Counted from the stretch's first letter, positions 8,277-18,248 are shown. The stretch: 64,000 nucleotides of DNA from Paenibacillus sp. PvR098 (GCF_017833255.1 NZ_JAFIBU010000001.1:3104501-3168500), one strand, 5' to 3'. The notes: a model not told the origin generated them from the sequence alone. Translations and numbers: made by a program.

Positions 8277-9191
8277 ATGCCAGCACATGAAGAACATAAA
8301 AATCATCATATACAAGAAACGGAAGATGAGCTTTCGGTTGCCTTACAGGAAATTAAACAATGGGAAACGGATCAGAAGGACTTGTGGTTCTGGGAGAAGC
8401 TGGGGCGGCTGCCGTTTCAGCTTCTTGACCGGCTGACGCCGAAGATAGTGCAGAAGAAGATCGGGGAAGCGATGGATGAAATCGGAACCTATATTCAAAC
8501 CGGCGGAAGATATCTCGTATCGGAAAAAAGCGTGCTGGGGCGGCTCGAGGAGCATCGGAAGCACGCGGCAGGAGAGTCGGCTCCTATGGCCCGCGCATTG
8601 ACGCTGGGCGACGTCTCAAACCTGCCGCTCGAGGCGATGGATCGGGCTGCAGACGAGCTCTCGAAGGGCAGCGCCAGGCTCGCCACCGCACAAGGCGCAA
8701 CGACCGGGTTCGGCGGAATATTCACCCTGGCCGTGGATATTCCGGCAGTACTGGGATTGTCGCTCAAAGTACTTCAGGAGCTGGCCATCGTGTACGGCTA
8801 CGATCCTAAAGAGAAAACAGAGCGCATCTTTATCATTAAATGCCTGCAGTTTGCCTCCTCGGACATCGTAGGTAAAAAAGCGGTGCTGGAGGAGCTCGCC
8901 GACTTTGGCAGCGAGCGCAGGCACAACGAAGCCATCTCGCAGCTGCAGGGATGGCGCGAAGTAGTCGCCGCTTACCGCGATAACTTCGGCTGGAAGAAAC
9001 TGTTCCAGATGGTTCCGATCGCAGGCATGATTTTCGGTGCAGTATTGAACCGCGGAACGCTTCAGGATGTAGCCGAAGCGGGCAAAATGCTATATCGCAA
9101 AAGGCGCGTGCTGGAACGGCTGCGAAGCTTGGAAACACGCCAAAGCAATCCGTCCGCCGTTACGCTGCCTACCCAGCCGACTGTAGAATAG
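8277..9191 (+). CDS. EcsC family protein
   Basis: 304 residues, matching the EcsC family in length and in the conserved core: LATAQGATTGFGGIFTLAVDIPAVLGLSLKVLQELAIVYGYDP, then ERIFIIKCLQFA, and KLFQMVPIAGMIFGAVLNRGTLQDVAEAGKMLYRKRRVLERL. The Gly-rich middle could associate with membrane; there is no signal peptide. EcsC is named after the third gene of the B. subtilis ecs ABC operon, but no ecsA or ecsB lies here, so it stands alone. The exact function is unknown. AGGAG lies 12 nt before the ATG. Confidence 0.85.
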   Translation: MPAHEEHKNHHIQETEDELSVALQEIKQWETDQKDLWFWEKLGRLPFQLLDRLTPKIVQKKIGEAMDEIGTYIQTGGRYLVSEKSVLGRLEEHRKHAAGESAPMARALTLGDVSNLPLEAMDRAADELSKGSARLATAQGATTGFGGIFTLAVDIPAVLGLSLKVLQELAIVYGYDPKEKTERIFIIKCLQFASSDIVGKKAVLEELADFGSERRHNEAISQLQGWREVVAAYRDNFGWKKLFQMVPIAGMIFGAVLNRGTLQDVAEAGKMLYRKRRVLERLRSLETRQSNPSAVTLPTQPTVE

Positions 9192-9235
9192 GCGGCGTGA
9201 GCTATCGCAGGCTTTCTCAGCCTATCCATGACAAT

Positions 9236-9260
9236 GGGACGCCGGAATATCCCGGCGCCC
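9236..9260. terminator. Possible shared terminator between convergent genes
   Basis: CGCCGG (9240-9245) / CCGGCG (9252-9257), extended by imperfect pairs, between the ends of the EcsC gene and the minus-strand gene at 9272. There is no clear T-run on either strand, so the call is tentative. Confidence 0.35.
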
Positions 9261-9271
9261 CTCCTAGATCG

Positions 9272-9508
9272 TTACTTCGCTGCAAGCCTATCGGCCACAG
9301 CGTCCTTTATAGCGTCTGCTATGCTGCCAAGCGCTGCGGCAGCCTTCTCTATCTCATCTTGAATGGACGCCAGCAGACCGTTCTGCTCATGAAGTACGTT
9401 CGTCTGCTCCTGAACGGCTTCACGAACACCTCCAATTTCTCCTGCCATCAGCAGCAATACGGACAGTTCGTATTTCAGTCCAGCATGAGGATCATGATTG
9501 GATTTCAT
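9272..9508 (-). CDS. Small coiled-coil protein of unknown function
   Basis: 78 residues, not recognised. GGAGGG lies 6 nt before the ATG. The sequence is Ala/Glu-rich with a predicted amphipathic helix (GGVREAVQEQTNVLHEQNG, then SIQDEIEKAAAALGSIADA), no membrane segment and no cysteine. The heptad-like Leu/Ile/Val spacing suggests a self-associating helix. It is convergent with the EcsC-family gene and otherwise isolated. Confidence 0.65.
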   Translation of the reverse strand: MKSNHDPHAGLKYELSVLLLMAGEIGGVREAVQEQTNVLHEQNGLLASIQDEIEKAAAALGSIADAIKDAVADRLAAK

Positions 9509-9736
9509 GGATATCCCTCCTCTGATCGTTTAGGTTGTAGCAGGAGTGCTACACCATTCGTATCTATTTAGCCGTTTTCGAGGGATTCTACACCATATTT
9601 TTTTCTTTGTTCTTATGTGTTTCACACTTCCCTATAAAGGGTAATATCTTATATGGACCCAACCCAAAATACCAACAACTACGAATGATGGAGTGTTACA
9701 GGCAACCTTATTTTTTGTTGAAGGTGGTGTTCCATA

Positions 9737-10066
9737 ATGGAAACGTTAGCTTTTTTATTTATCATCTCTGCTTGGATTTATTTCTTGTATCTCCGCAGAG
9801 TGAATTGGCAAGCAATTCTCGTCGGATCAAGGTCGGAAGCCGAGGAACTTCAGGCGAAATACGAATACCTTAAAGACCACATGGTCAATTGCCGGTTGCG
9901 GGCAAACACTGATGTTTGCCTCAGCGCGATCCAAACCGCCTATTCCGCAATAGATCAATACCGTGATGAACGTATGAAGCTCGAGGTTCATATAGAAGAT
10001 GTCGAGAAGGCCGAAGAGCTGCTGCAGTATCTTGAAAAAAAGCGGCTCAGACACTCCTTTCCATAA
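9737..10066 (+). CDS. Small single-pass membrane protein with helical cytoplasmic tail
   Basis: 109 residues, not recognised. AAGGTGG precedes the ATG by about 10 nt. Residues 3-18 (TLAFLFIISAWIYFLY) form one membrane segment. The tail is charged and helical (SRSEAEELQAKYEYLKDHM, IEDVEKAEELLQYLEKKR) and carries a short Cys pair (NCRLRANTDVCLSA). A strong terminator follows immediately. The layout resembles small membrane-tethered adaptor proteins; no partner is evident in the neighbourhood. Confidence 0.7.
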   Translation: METLAFLFIISAWIYFLYLRRVNWQAILVGSRSEAEELQAKYEYLKDHMVNCRLRANTDVCLSAIQTAYSAIDQYRDERMKLEVHIEDVEKAEELLQYLEKKRLRHSFP

Positions 10067-10067
10067 T

Positions 10068-10125
10068 GCAAGAAAATCCCCCGTGACAAGGCACAGCCTC
10101 TCATCACAGGGGATTTTCTTGCTTT
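10068..10125 (+). terminator. Terminator after the 109-residue gene
   Basis: 14-bp perfect arms GCAAGAAAATCCCC (10068-10081) and GGGGATTTTCTTGC (10109-10122), starting at the stop codon of the upstream gene. Confidence 0.85.
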
Positions 10126-10251
10126 CATCGGGTCTGTTGGCCCTTAAATTCATAGATTCGTGCGGAAAAACATTATAATTGCCGCCCATTTTGTGTATTA
10201 TAGATGTTAATAGATTTTTGCAGTTATTCATGTAAGAAAGGTTGATATCTT

Positions 10252-11922
10252 GTGGAAACAACGAAACCTGCATCTGCATCATCCTCCAATTATATCAAAA
10301 CGATTATGGTTGAAGATTTAAAAGCGGGCAAAGTGAAAGAAATCGTGACCCGTTTTCCTCCGGAACCGAACGGCTATCTGCATATCGGCCACGCCAAATC
10401 AATTTGCTTGAACTTCGAGCTCGCCGACGAATTCGGCGGCAGAACGCATCTGCGCTTTGACGATACGAATCCACTGAAAGAAGACACTGAATATGTCGAA
10501 TCGATCAAGGAGGATGTGAAATGGCTCGGCTTCGACTGGGAGAAGCTGTTTTTCGGATCTGATTTTTTCGAGGAAATGTACGATCGCGCCGTCCTGCTGA
10601 TTCGCAAGGGCAAAGCGTACGTGTGCGATCTGACGGCCGATCAAATTCGTGAAACCCGCGGCACGCTCACCGAACCTGGTAAAGAAAGCCCCTACCGGAA
10701 CCGCAGCGTAGAGGAAAACCTCGACCTGTTTGATCGGATGCGTAAGGGCGAATTCCAGAACGGCGAGAAGGTGCTCCGCGCCAAAATCGACATGGCCTCG
10801 CCGAACATGAACATGAGGGACCCGGTGCTGTACCGCATTTCACACGCTCATCATCACAACACCGGAGACAAGTGGTGCATTTACCCGATGTACGATTATG
10901 CCCACCCGCTGGAGGACGCGATCGAGGGCGTAACGCATTCCATCTGTACGCTGGAGTTTGCCGACCACCGTCCCTTGTACGACTGGGTCGTCCGTGAATG
11001 CGAGATGGAATGCATACCTCAGCAATACGAATTCGGCCGATTGAATCTAACCAATACCGTGATGAGCAAAAGAAAGCTCAAGCAGCTCGTGGACGAGAAG
11101 GTCGTTGACGGCTGGGATGACCCCCGGATGCCGACGATATCCGGCCTCCGCCGCAAAGGCTATACACCGGAAGCGATTCGTGAATTATGCCGCGAAATCG
11201 GCGTGGTGAAAACGAACAACAGCGTGGTCGATGATAAACTGCTGGAGCATTTTATCCGTGAGGACCTGAAGCTGAAGGCGCCGCGCACGATGGCCGTGCT
11301 GCAGCCGCTGAAGGTGGTTATTACGAACTATCCGGAAGGCCAGGTGGAAATGCTGGATGCGGAGATCAACCCGGAGAACGAAGAGATGGGCATCCGCCAA
11401 ATCCCGTTCTCCCGTGAAATTTATATTGAGCAGGACGATTTCATGGAGGAGCCTCCAAAGGGATATCACCGTCTGTTCCCCGGCAACGAAGTGCGCCTGA
11501 AGCACGCTTACTTCATCAAGTGTGAAGAAGTAGTAAAGGATGCGAGCGGTAACGTGGTTGAGCTGCGCTGCACCTACGATCCCGAGACGAAGAGCGGCAG
11601 CGGGTTTACCGGCCGCAAGGTGAAGGGAACGATTCATTGGGTCGAAGCTACCCAAGCCCTGCCAGCGGAATTCCGCCTGTATGAGCCGCTTATTCTCGAT
11701 GAAGACATGCAAGAGGGCGACACCTTCCTGGACAACGTTAACCCGAATTCACTGGAGATTCTGCAGGGCTACGTAGAAGATAATATGAAATTAGCGAAGC
11801 CGCAGGATAAGTTCCAGGTGTTCCGCCACGGCTACTTCAACGTAGACCCTAAGCAAACGACAGCCGATAAGCTTGTTTTTAACCGGATCGTATCGCTGAA
11901 AAGCTCGTTTCAGGTGAAATAA
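10252..11922 (+). CDS. glnS: Glutaminyl-tRNA synthetase
   Basis: 556 residues, full length for bacterial GlnRS. The start is GTG 10252 with AAAGG 10 nt upstream. The class I signature HIGH is at residues 44-47 within [17 protein letters not shown], and the KMSKS-equivalent VMSKRK is near residue 270. The anticodon-binding beta-barrel half holds the family block [46 protein letters not shown]. The enzyme charges tRNA-Gln directly. Many Bacillota lack it and use GatCAB transamidation, so it marks lineages such as Paenibacillus that acquired glnS. It is monocistronic with a clear terminator. Confidence 0.97.
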   Translation: METTKPASASSSNYIKTIMVEDLKAGKVKEIVTRFPPEPNGYLHIGHAKSICLNFELADEFGGRTHLRFDDTNPLKEDTEYVESIKEDVKWLGFDWEKLFFGSDFFEEMYDRAVLLIRKGKAYVCDLTADQIRETRGTLTEPGKESPYRNRSVEENLDLFDRMRKGEFQNGEKVLRAKIDMASPNMNMRDPVLYRISHAHHHNTGDKWCIYPMYDYAHPLEDAIEGVTHSICTLEFADHRPLYDWVVRECEMECIPQQYEFGRLNLTNTVMSKRKLKQLVDEKVVDGWDDPRMPTISGLRRKGYTPEAIRELCREIGVVKTNNSVVDDKLLEHFIREDLKLKAPRTMAVLQPLKVVITNYPEGQVEMLDAEINPENEEMGIRQIPFSREIYIEQDDFMEEPPKGYHRLFPGNEVRLKHAYFIKCEEVVKDASGNVVELRCTYDPETKSGSGFTGRKVKGTIHWVEATQALPAEFRLYEPLILDEDMQEGDTFLDNVNPNSLEILQGYVEDNMKLAKPQDKFQVFRHGYFNVDPKQTTADKLVFNRIVSLKSSFQVK

Positions 11923-11928
11923 GCGACC

Positions 11929-11974
11929 AATGCCCCCAGAGCCTGGATACCAAACACTCTGAGGGCATTTTTTT
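11929..11974 (+). terminator. Terminator of glnS
   Basis: AATGCCC and CAGAG (11929-11940) pair with CTCTG and GGGCATT (11956-11968), followed by T7 on the plus strand. It abuts the stop of the convergent permease gene. Confidence 0.88.
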
Positions 11975-12800
11975 AACCTTTAATCGATCCCGCGAGCAAG
12001 CCTCGGATAAAATATTTGCCCAGAAATACGTAAACCAGGAGCGTCGGAAGAGCGGCTAAGAGAGCCCCGGCCATCTGCACGTTCCACTGCACCACCTGGC
12101 TGCCGGACAGGTTCTGCAGCGCGACCATGATCGGTTGCTGCTTCTGTGTGGTGAGCGAAACCGCGAACAGAAACTCGTTCCAGATGTTCGTGAACTGCCA
12201 AATGCCTACGACCACGAATCCGGTGATGGACAGCGGGAAAATAATGTAGCGGAAAATACCGAAAAACCCGTTGCCATCGATTTTCGCCGCCTCGAGAAGC
12301 TCCGTCGGGATGCCGGCATAGAAGTTCCTAAGAATGAGCGTGCAAATCGGCAGACCGTAAACTACGTGGACCAGGATCAGACCGGGAATCGAATTGTACA
12401 GCCCGATCGTTTGCAAAAACTGGATGAGCGGGATCAGAATGCTCTGATACGGAATGAACATGCCGAACAGCATCAGCGTGAACAGCGTGTCGCTGCCGCG
12501 AAACTTCCATTTACTCAGCACATAGCCGTTTAGCGATCCGAGAATCGCGGAGAGCACCGTGGCCGGTACGGCCAGCAGCAGACTATTCCATAGATTCGGC
12601 GCCAGCTTATGGAACGCCTCCCGATATCCTTCCAGATATAACCCCGAAGGAAGCTGCCACATCTGGTCGAGCGTAATCTCATCCATCCCTTTGATACTCG
12701 TAATGCCCATCACATACACCGGCAGCAGATAAAAGAGCGCCATCAGAGCGAGCAGCGTATACAGCCCCCATCGTCTTACGTTCAGGGTGGTGTTGGTCAT
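11973..12800 (-). CDS. Carbohydrate ABC transporter permease (CUT1, MalG-like)
   Basis: 275 residues with six membrane segments. The binding-protein-dependent permease EAA loop, [21 protein letters not shown], lies in the second half, the coupling site for an MsmK/MsmX-type ATPase. The C-terminus LLAGSIKG is typical of CUT1 G-type permeases. The ATG overlaps the stop of the upstream permease (ATGA) and has GGAGGAG 5 nt before it. No ATPase gene is in the operon, so a shared housekeeping ATPase probably energises it, as is common in Bacillota. Confidence 0.93.
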   Translation of the reverse strand: MTNTTLNVRRWGLYTLLALMALFYLLPVYVMGITSIKGMDEITLDQMWQLPSGLYLEGYREAFHKLAPNLWNSLLLAVPATVLSAILGSLNGYVLSKWKFRGSDTLFTLMLFGMFIPYQSILIPLIQFLQTIGLYNSIPGLILVHVVYGLPICTLILRNFYAGIPTELLEAAKIDGNGFFGIFRYIIFPLSITGFVVVGIWQFTNIWNEFLFAVSLTTQKQQPIMVALQNLSGSQVVQWNVQMAGALLAALPTLLVYVFLGKYFIRGLLAGSIKG

Positions 12801-13720
12801 GCCGACTCCTCCTTTCGCATGCTCGAAATCAAATAAGGCACGATGAGCAGCGATACAAGGGCAAGCATGATCATCGAGATGGCCGCGCCTTGACCATAAT
12901 GATTGCCGCGGAACGTCGTCTCAAACATATATACACCCGGCACGTCCGTAACGAACATCGCGCCCGGTCCCGTCATCGCATAGACAAGGTCGAAGATTTT
13001 GAGCGAAATATGCCCTAGAATAATGATGACGCTCACCGTAATCGGCTTTAGCTGAGGCAGAATGATCTGAAACCAGATCTCTCTCTCCTTCGCTCCGTCC
13101 ACCCGAGCCGCCTCCCTTAAATCATCGGGGATCGCGCGCAGTCCGGCCAAATACATGGCCATTGTGAACCCGGACATCTGCCAAACGGTGGCAATGGCGA
13201 CGGCAATGAGCGCAAGCGGCAAGCCGAATTCGATCTGTCCGATGGAAATCGCCGGCACAATCTTGGTGCTGATATACCAATCCGGCACATTCTGTACGCC
13301 CATGGCCTGCAGAATCAGGTTAAAGCCGGTGGACGGGTTGAGCAGCCACTGCCAGACCACACCCGTAACGACAAATGACAGCGCCATAGGGAAAATGAAA
13401 ATGTTACGAAACAGTGCCTCCGCTTTGATTTTTTGATCAATCAGGAGCGCAAGCAGCAGTCCGATGCCCATGGTTGCCGTAATAAATAAAATCGTAAACG
13501 CCAGTGTATTGCGTAAATCCGATTGAAACCGGAAATCTTGAAACAAAAAGGAATAGTTTTTAAGGCCTGCGAAGCTTAGGTTCTTCACCAGCGTATTCCA
13601 ATCGGTAAACGATACGTAGCCGGTCCATGCAATAAAACCGTAGACAAACACAGCAATCGCTATAAAAGAGGGCAGGATCATGAGCACAGGGATCCACCGC
13701 TCCGAAGCCGATGTATTCAT
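12797..13720 (-). CDS. Carbohydrate ABC transporter permease (CUT1, MalF-like)
   Basis: 307 residues with six predicted membrane helices. The EAA motif is [30 protein letters not shown] lies 10 nt before the ATG. It partners the downstream MalG-like permease (4-bp overlap) and the upstream binding protein (82-bp gap holding a GC-rich hairpin). The transported sugar is unknown; CUT1 systems take oligosaccharides, glycerol phosphate and similar substrates. Confidence 0.93.
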   Translation of the reverse strand: MNTSASERWIPVLMILPSFIAIAVFVYGFIAWTGYVSFTDWNTLVKNLSFAGLKNYSFLFQDFRFQSDLRNTLAFTILFITATMGIGLLLALLIDQKIKAEALFRNIFIFPMALSFVVTGVVWQWLLNPSTGFNLILQAMGVQNVPDWYISTKIVPAISIGQIEFGLPLALIAVAIATVWQMSGFTMAMYLAGLRAIPDDLREAARVDGAKEREIWFQIILPQLKPITVSVIIILGHISLKIFDLVYAMTGPGAMFVTDVPGVYMFETTFRGNHYGQGAAISMIMLALVSLLIVPYLISSMRKEESA

Positions 13721-13740
13721 TTATCATTCACCTCCCAAAG

Positions 13741-13795
13741 CGAAGCCCGGACCGGCCGGACTGCGGTCATCCCGCCGCCCGAGCCGCCGGGCCTC
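13741..13795 (-). other. GC-rich stem-loop between binding protein and permease genes
   Basis: This strongly GC-rich 82-bp gap contains GCCCGG (13745-13750) pairing with CCGGGC (13787-13792) and inner CGG/CCG pairs, with no T-run. Hairpins at this place in binding-protein operons commonly protect the upstream mRNA and lower permease expression; that role is inferred here. Confidence 0.45.
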
Positions 13796-13802
13796 TTCTT
13801 CT

Positions 13803-15137
13803 TTACTTTTTAATGCCGCTTGCCACTGCAGCCTGCTGAAGCGACTTCGTAAACTGATCCACATCGCCTCTCGTAACAAAAATGGTCATCGCCTGGTTGG
13901 CCTGCGTTACGAAACCCTCTGGAGCGGCAGATCCATGAGCCATACTTGGCGCCAGCTTGCTTATCTTGAAATCTTCAATCGTTTGCTTACCGTACACATC
14001 GTATTTATTCACATCCGCGTCGATCCGTGCCGGTATGGACCCCTTGAGCGGATTGAACACATCCTGCCCTTCCACAGATCCCAGTACGCTCAAGAACGAT
14101 TTGATCGATTCCGGATCCTTCACGCCCTTCGGCAGTCCGAACGTATCGGTAATGACCATAAAGCTTCCTTCCGAGCCGGGTGTGGCTGCCCATCCGAAAT
14201 CCTCATTCGGCTTCAGCTTAAGATCCGTGGTGAAATAGCCCTTCACCCAGTCTCCCATCACGTTCATGGCCGCTTCACCTTTCGCTACGAGCTGGGCCGC
14301 ATCCTGCCAATTCCGCGCCGCATGGTCTTTATTGACATAGCCGATCATTTTTTTGAACGTTTCCGCAGCTTGCTTGACGGAAGGATCCTCGAAGCTCAGC
14401 TCTCCTATCCACAGCTTCTTGTAGTTGTCAGGACCAAGGGATCCGAGCAGCACACTCTCAAATAGATGCGATGCTGTCCACGGCTCTTTATCGCCAAGCG
14501 CCAGCGGGGTGACCCCTTTGGCTTTGAGCGCATCAGCTACCTGGAAGAACTCATCGAACGTTTTCGGCGCCTTCAGACCGTGCTGATCCAGCACCTTTTT
14601 GTTATAAAAGAGCACGTTCCCCCGATGAATGTTGACAGGAACAGAGTAAACTTTGCCGTCTTTGCTGACCAGCTCGATCAGCTCCTTCGGAAACTTGTCG
14701 TTCCAGCCTTCCTTCTGGAACAGATCGTTCAGCGGCTCCATTTTATCGGCAGCCACCCAACCGGTATTGAGCTCTGCGCCTCCATGCACCTGGAATGTCC
14801 CTGGTGGATCTCCGCCCTGCATCCGGCTCGCCAGCACGGCTTTGGCGTTCGTTCCCGCACCGCCCGAGACGGCCGCATTAATGACTTCAATGTCCGGGTT
14901 TTTCTCCTTGTACAGTTGAATTAGACCCTTCAAGCCCGCTTCCTCGCCTGCTCCGGTCCACCAGCTGAAAATCTCCACCTGCTTCTTCGTATTCGCCTTG
15001 GCCGGTTCAGACGGCTTCGGCGCTGCTGCGTCCTGTCCTTGGTTCGTTGTTCCGGAGCCTGAACCAGAGCTGCAAGCGGCAAACAGCAGGCCGCTGACTG
15101 TCATGACGGATAGAACCTTTGCCATGTTTCTTTTCAT
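13803..15137 (-). CDS. Sugar ABC transporter substrate-binding lipoprotein
   Basis: 444 residues. The signal peptide ends in the lipobox LLFAAC (Cys22), followed by a Ser/Gly/Thr linker. The body is a family 1 extracellular solute-binding protein (EIFSWWTGAGEEAGLKGLIQ; LPKGVKDPESIKSFLSVLGS). It captures a sugar at the outer membrane face and delivers it to the two downstream permeases. GGGGAG precedes the ATG. A cre-like site lies about 160 bp upstream, and the preceding sensor operon is closed by a terminator, so this transport unit has its own promoter, probably activated by the AraC-type regulator. Confidence 0.93.
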   Translation of the reverse strand: MKRNMAKVLSVMTVSGLLFAACSSGSGSGTTNQGQDAAAPKPSEPAKANTKKQVEIFSWWTGAGEEAGLKGLIQLYKEKNPDIEVINAAVSGGAGTNAKAVLASRMQGGDPPGTFQVHGGAELNTGWVAADKMEPLNDLFQKEGWNDKFPKELIELVSKDGKVYSVPVNIHRGNVLFYNKKVLDQHGLKAPKTFDEFFQVADALKAKGVTPLALGDKEPWTASHLFESVLLGSLGPDNYKKLWIGELSFEDPSVKQAAETFKKMIGYVNKDHAARNWQDAAQLVAKGEAAMNVMGDWVKGYFTTDLKLKPNEDFGWAATPGSEGSFMVITDTFGLPKGVKDPESIKSFLSVLGSVEGQDVFNPLKGSIPARIDADVNKYDVYGKQTIEDFKISKLAPSMAHGSAAPEGFVTQANQAMTIFVTRGDVDQFTKSLQQAAVASGIKK

Positions 15138-15293
15138 TTGTACTCTCCCCTTTGGTTAAAATTGATTCTGCTATATATTGGAGTCCCACAAAAGTATGCG
15201 CTTATAAAATTGATCATACCAAGGAACATCTGCTTTCACATCGATGAAGGTCTGCATTTCTTTGGCAAAGAGCAGGATTGTTTTGACACCGAT

Positions 15294-15307
15294 TGAAAAC
15301 GGTTACT
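15294..15307 (-). promoter_or_regulatory. Candidate CcpA (cre) site
   Basis: TGAAAACGGTTACT matches the Bacillus cre consensus TGWAARCGYTWNCW at 13 of 14 positions and lies about 160 bp upstream of the sugar-binding protein gene. Carbon catabolite repression of the transport operon is inferred. Confidence 0.5.
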
Positions 15308-15344
15308 TACACTTTCATTTCATAGCACTTTTTTTTGCCATTAC

Positions 15345-15385
15345 AGCAAAAAAGTCCATCCCCTGTAGGAAGATGGACTTTTTCT
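15345..15385 (-). terminator. Terminator of the sensor operon
   Basis: AAAAAAGTCCATC (15348-15360) pairs with GATGGACTTTTT (15372-15383). On the minus strand a T6 run follows, just after the response regulator stop. Confidence 0.85.
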
Positions 15386-15397
15386 CTCTTTGCTTTG

Positions 15398-16774
15398 TTA
15401 GGCCTGATCAGCACGAGCTGACAGCTCGTTTTGCTGCCGATACTGCGATGGGGCAACCCCAGTCGCTTTCTTAAAGGCCCGGCTAAAATAATTCGGGTCG
15501 TTGTAGCCGACCTGATAACAGATTTCCTTTAAGCTGTACTGCTCATCCATGAGTAATTCTTTAGCCTTATCCATCCGCAAACGGATGATATGGTCAATAA
15601 ACGTCTTCCCGGTCTGCAGCTTGAAAAGCTTGCTGAGGTAGTATGGATTGAGGCCTGCATGATCCGCCGCCTGCTCTAAGGAAATATCCTCCCGGTAATG
15701 CATCCGAATATATTCGAGAGCCCGGTCCAGCACCGATTTGGCCCGTCGGCCCCGCTCCTCCTGAAGCTCGTCCAGCTGCCTGTCCGTGTCGTCACCTCTC
15801 GGAAGCACGGTCAGCTCCATGCCCTCGGCCGCTCCCTCCGCCTCTTCAGATAGCCGATCGAACAGCTGAAGAGGTCCAGCCCCTTCCGAAGCTGCGGCAT
15901 ACAGCGCTTCGCGAAACGAGCCGCGCAAGCCGTCAATGCCTGATCTTACGGTACCTAGACCTAGCGTGGCTCTGATCGCAAGCTGATCGGTTACAAAGCT
16001 GCTTAGCTCCTTCCCCCACTGCAGTGATTCGGTCCGGAAGGTGAAGAACGGCTTGCCTTCGTCACTGTTCACGAGAAACAACGCGATCCATCGGCCTACC
16101 ACAGGACCAATGACGGCATACGATACAGCCGTCTTAGCCCGGCTTCGCACCGCTTCATACAATTGCTCGCTGCCCATCGCTGCCGGGATATCGATTACAC
16201 CGTCCTCCTTCACCGGCAGCGAAATTATGCAGGCGCATCCGCATATCACCTGCAAATCAAGCAGCCCAAACAGAGGCTCCAGATGATGATCGTGCAAGGG
16301 ATCAAGCATCAAGGACAGCGCAATTTCTTTCTCCGCGAGCGGTATGAACTCCATCGCCCGTTCGCTTAAACGCAGCTCTTCTTCGCGTTTTCTACGTTCC
16401 CCGGCGATTTCTTCCACCAACCTGGACAGAATATCCACAATCTGATCCCGCTTCGCCGGCTTCAGCAGATACTCCTTAGCTCCTAGTGAGATCGCCTCTT
16501 TGGCATAAGCGAAATTGTCATATGCCGTAACGAGCACGAACTTCGCCTGGGGATGGCGTGACTTGATCTCCTTAACCGCCTCCAGCCCTTGAATACCGGG
16601 CATTTTAATATCCATAAATACAATATCAGGCCTCATTTCGTCCGCCCGTTGAATAGCCATCCGCCCATTCTCCGCATGCGCGATATCGAACATGTCCGGC
16701 ATGGCGCGCTTTACAATCAGCTCCAGCCCTTCCCGTTCTAACGCCTCATCATCGGCGATCAGCAGTCTGTACAT
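15398..16774 (-). CDS. AraC-type response regulator (YesN-like)
   Basis: 458 residues. The N-terminal receiver domain has the acidic pocket (ADDE, residues 7-10), phospho-acceptor Asp55 in IVFMDIKMPG, and Lys in LLKPAK. A variable middle domain follows, then two C-terminal AraC helix-turn-helix motifs (SLEQAADHAGLNPYYLSKLF; SLKEICYQVGYNDPNYFSRA). ATG 16774 is chosen, with GGAGG 9 nt upstream; a GTG directly before it is possible. It overlaps the kinase gene by 26 bp. It should activate the adjacent sugar transport operon upon phosphorylation. Confidence 0.94.
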   Translation of the reverse strand: MYRLLIADDEALEREGLELIVKRAMPDMFDIAHAENGRMAIQRADEMRPDIVFMDIKMPGIQGLEAVKEIKSRHPQAKFVLVTAYDNFAYAKEAISLGAKEYLLKPAKRDQIVDILSRLVEEIAGERRKREEELRLSERAMEFIPLAEKEIALSLMLDPLHDHHLEPLFGLLDLQVICGCACIISLPVKEDGVIDIPAAMGSEQLYEAVRSRAKTAVSYAVIGPVVGRWIALFLVNSDEGKPFFTFRTESLQWGKELSSFVTDQLAIRATLGLGTVRSGIDGLRGSFREALYAAASEGAGPLQLFDRLSEEAEGAAEGMELTVLPRGDDTDRQLDELQEERGRRAKSVLDRALEYIRMHYREDISLEQAADHAGLNPYYLSKLFKLQTGKTFIDHIIRLRMDKAKELLMDEQYSLKEICYQVGYNDPNYFSRAFKKATGVAPSQYRQQNELSARADQA

Positions 16775-18248
16775 CACTCTCTTCCTCCTCCGTCAGCAAA
16801 GGCAGTCTTAGCTCCACCACCGTGCCCTGCCTCTGTCTTGTATTACCCAGAATGCTGACTAAATCCTCACTCCCATAAAAAAGCCGGATCCGTTTAAATA
16901 CATTATGCGTACCAAGACCGGTCGATGCCTTCTTCACAGCAGGCAGCTCTCCCATCCTGCTCCCGGCCGATTTCACAGGTTCGTCGTCCAGGCGCATCAG
17001 TGCGAGCCGAGTCTCTTCCGGCATTCCAACTCCGTTATCCTCCACCCGTACGATCACTCGTCGTTCCTCCGGATTTGTCCAAATTCGAAGTGCAATCTCC
17101 GCTCCTTCTTCCATGTTCTCAATCCCGTGGATGAACGCATTCTCGATCAGCGGCTGCAGTGTCAAGCTTGGGATCAGCTGACTGAGCGCAGTCTCCTCGA
17201 TCTCCGTCACAAAACGTACCCTGTCTCGGAACCTTGACCCCTGAATGGTAAAATACTCCCTTGCATGCTCCACTTCATCCTTTAAGGTGACGGGCTGGTC
17301 GAGCTTGCGAAGGTTGTAGCGGAGCAAATTGGATACAGAAACAATGAGATCGCTCGTCCGGTCCGCCCCCTCAATCAATGCCAGCTTGGATAAGCTGTTC
17401 AACGTATTGAACAGGAAATGCGGATTGATCTGGCTCTGCAGCGCCTTGATCTCCAGCTCCTTAACGAGCCGGTCCATCTCCAGCCTTTCCTTATCCCGGG
17501 CAATCAGCTCCTTCAGATTGTGCAGCATATGCCGGAACGTTCCGGTCAGAATGCCGATTTCATCCTCGGCTTGCGATGCCGGCGGTTCCACATTGAGGTT
17601 CCCGCGCGAGATCTGCTTGGCTGCCTGCACCAGCCTTCCGATCGGTTCAGTGATGCTCTGCGACAGCCAGATGGCAAACAGGATGCTCAGCAGGGTTCCC
17701 GCGACAAAGATGGCAAATCCGAGGCTGTTGATGTGATTCGTATGCTCCATAATGCTCTGGTAATAGGGCTCGTAATGGGTGAGCTCCAAGTCCACCAGAT
17801 GCTGACCCTCCTGCTGGATAAAGCCGGCGGTCTTCTCCGCCTGCTCATACAGAGACGCATAGGAAGAGAGCGTCTCTCCCTCCAAGGATTGTATGACCGA
17901 TGTTTCCTGCTCAATGAAGGTTTCGAGCAAATGTGTATAGTTGGAGAGCTCTAGCGGATTCAGCTCGTTTCGGCTTGCGGTCAGAAGCGCATGCAATTGC
18001 TCCAGCTTCACTCTCCGTACGGTAACAACCTCTAGATTTCCAGCTGTAGGCTCAATCAAGTAAGAGCTTAGAGCGCTCAAGTTTTCTTCCGTTCCTTGTG
18101 CAACCTGCTTATATAATAAAATCCGTTCCATCATGAGATTGTAGCTTTGTTGAACCGTTTTGCCGCTTTGAAAGATGAAAAAAGACACCGAGTTAATCAG
18201 CACGACAATCAGCGGAATAAAGACGAAAAGCTTTCGGCGAATGCTCAT
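16749..18248 (-). CDS. Sensor histidine kinase (YesM/LytS-like)
   Basis: 499 residues. TM1 is about 7-27, followed by an extracellular helical sensor region (about 30-170), TM2 (about 175-196), a HAMP domain (196-250), the His_kinase segment with phospho-acceptor His277 in QINPHFLFNTLNSLSKLA, and a C-terminal HATPase domain (LQPLIENAFIHGIENMEEGA; VEDNGVGMP). The ATG lies 56 bp inside the end of the upstream binding-protein gene but has GGGAGGG at 6 nt, so this start is well supported. It is the middle gene of a three-component sensing unit. Confidence 0.94.
   Translation of the reverse strand: MSIRRKLFVFIPLIVVLINSVSFFIFQSGKTVQQSYNLMMERILLYKQVAQGTEENLSALSSYLIEPTAGNLEVVTVRRVKLEQLHALLTASRNELNPLELSNYTHLLETFIEQETSVIQSLEGETLSSYASLYEQAEKTAGFIQQEGQHLVDLELTHYEPYYQSIMEHTNHINSLGFAIFVAGTLLSILFAIWLSQSITEPIGRLVQAAKQISRGNLNVEPPASQAEDEIGILTGTFRHMLHNLKELIARDKERLEMDRLVKELEIKALQSQINPHFLFNTLNSLSKLALIEGADRTSDLIVSVSNLLRYNLRKLDQPVTLKDEVEHAREYFTIQGSRFRDRVRFVTEIEETALSQLIPSLTLQPLIENAFIHGIENMEEGAEIALRIWTNPEERRVIVRVEDNGVGMPEETRLALMRLDDEPVKSAGSRMGELPAVKKASTGLGTHNVFKRIRLFYGSEDLVSILGNTRQRQGTVVELRLPLLTEEEESDVQTADRR

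Noticed and set aside
13680-14465. 261-codon plus-strand frame opposite the sugar-binding protein
   Set aside because: Shadow of the lipoprotein gene, with no independent support.
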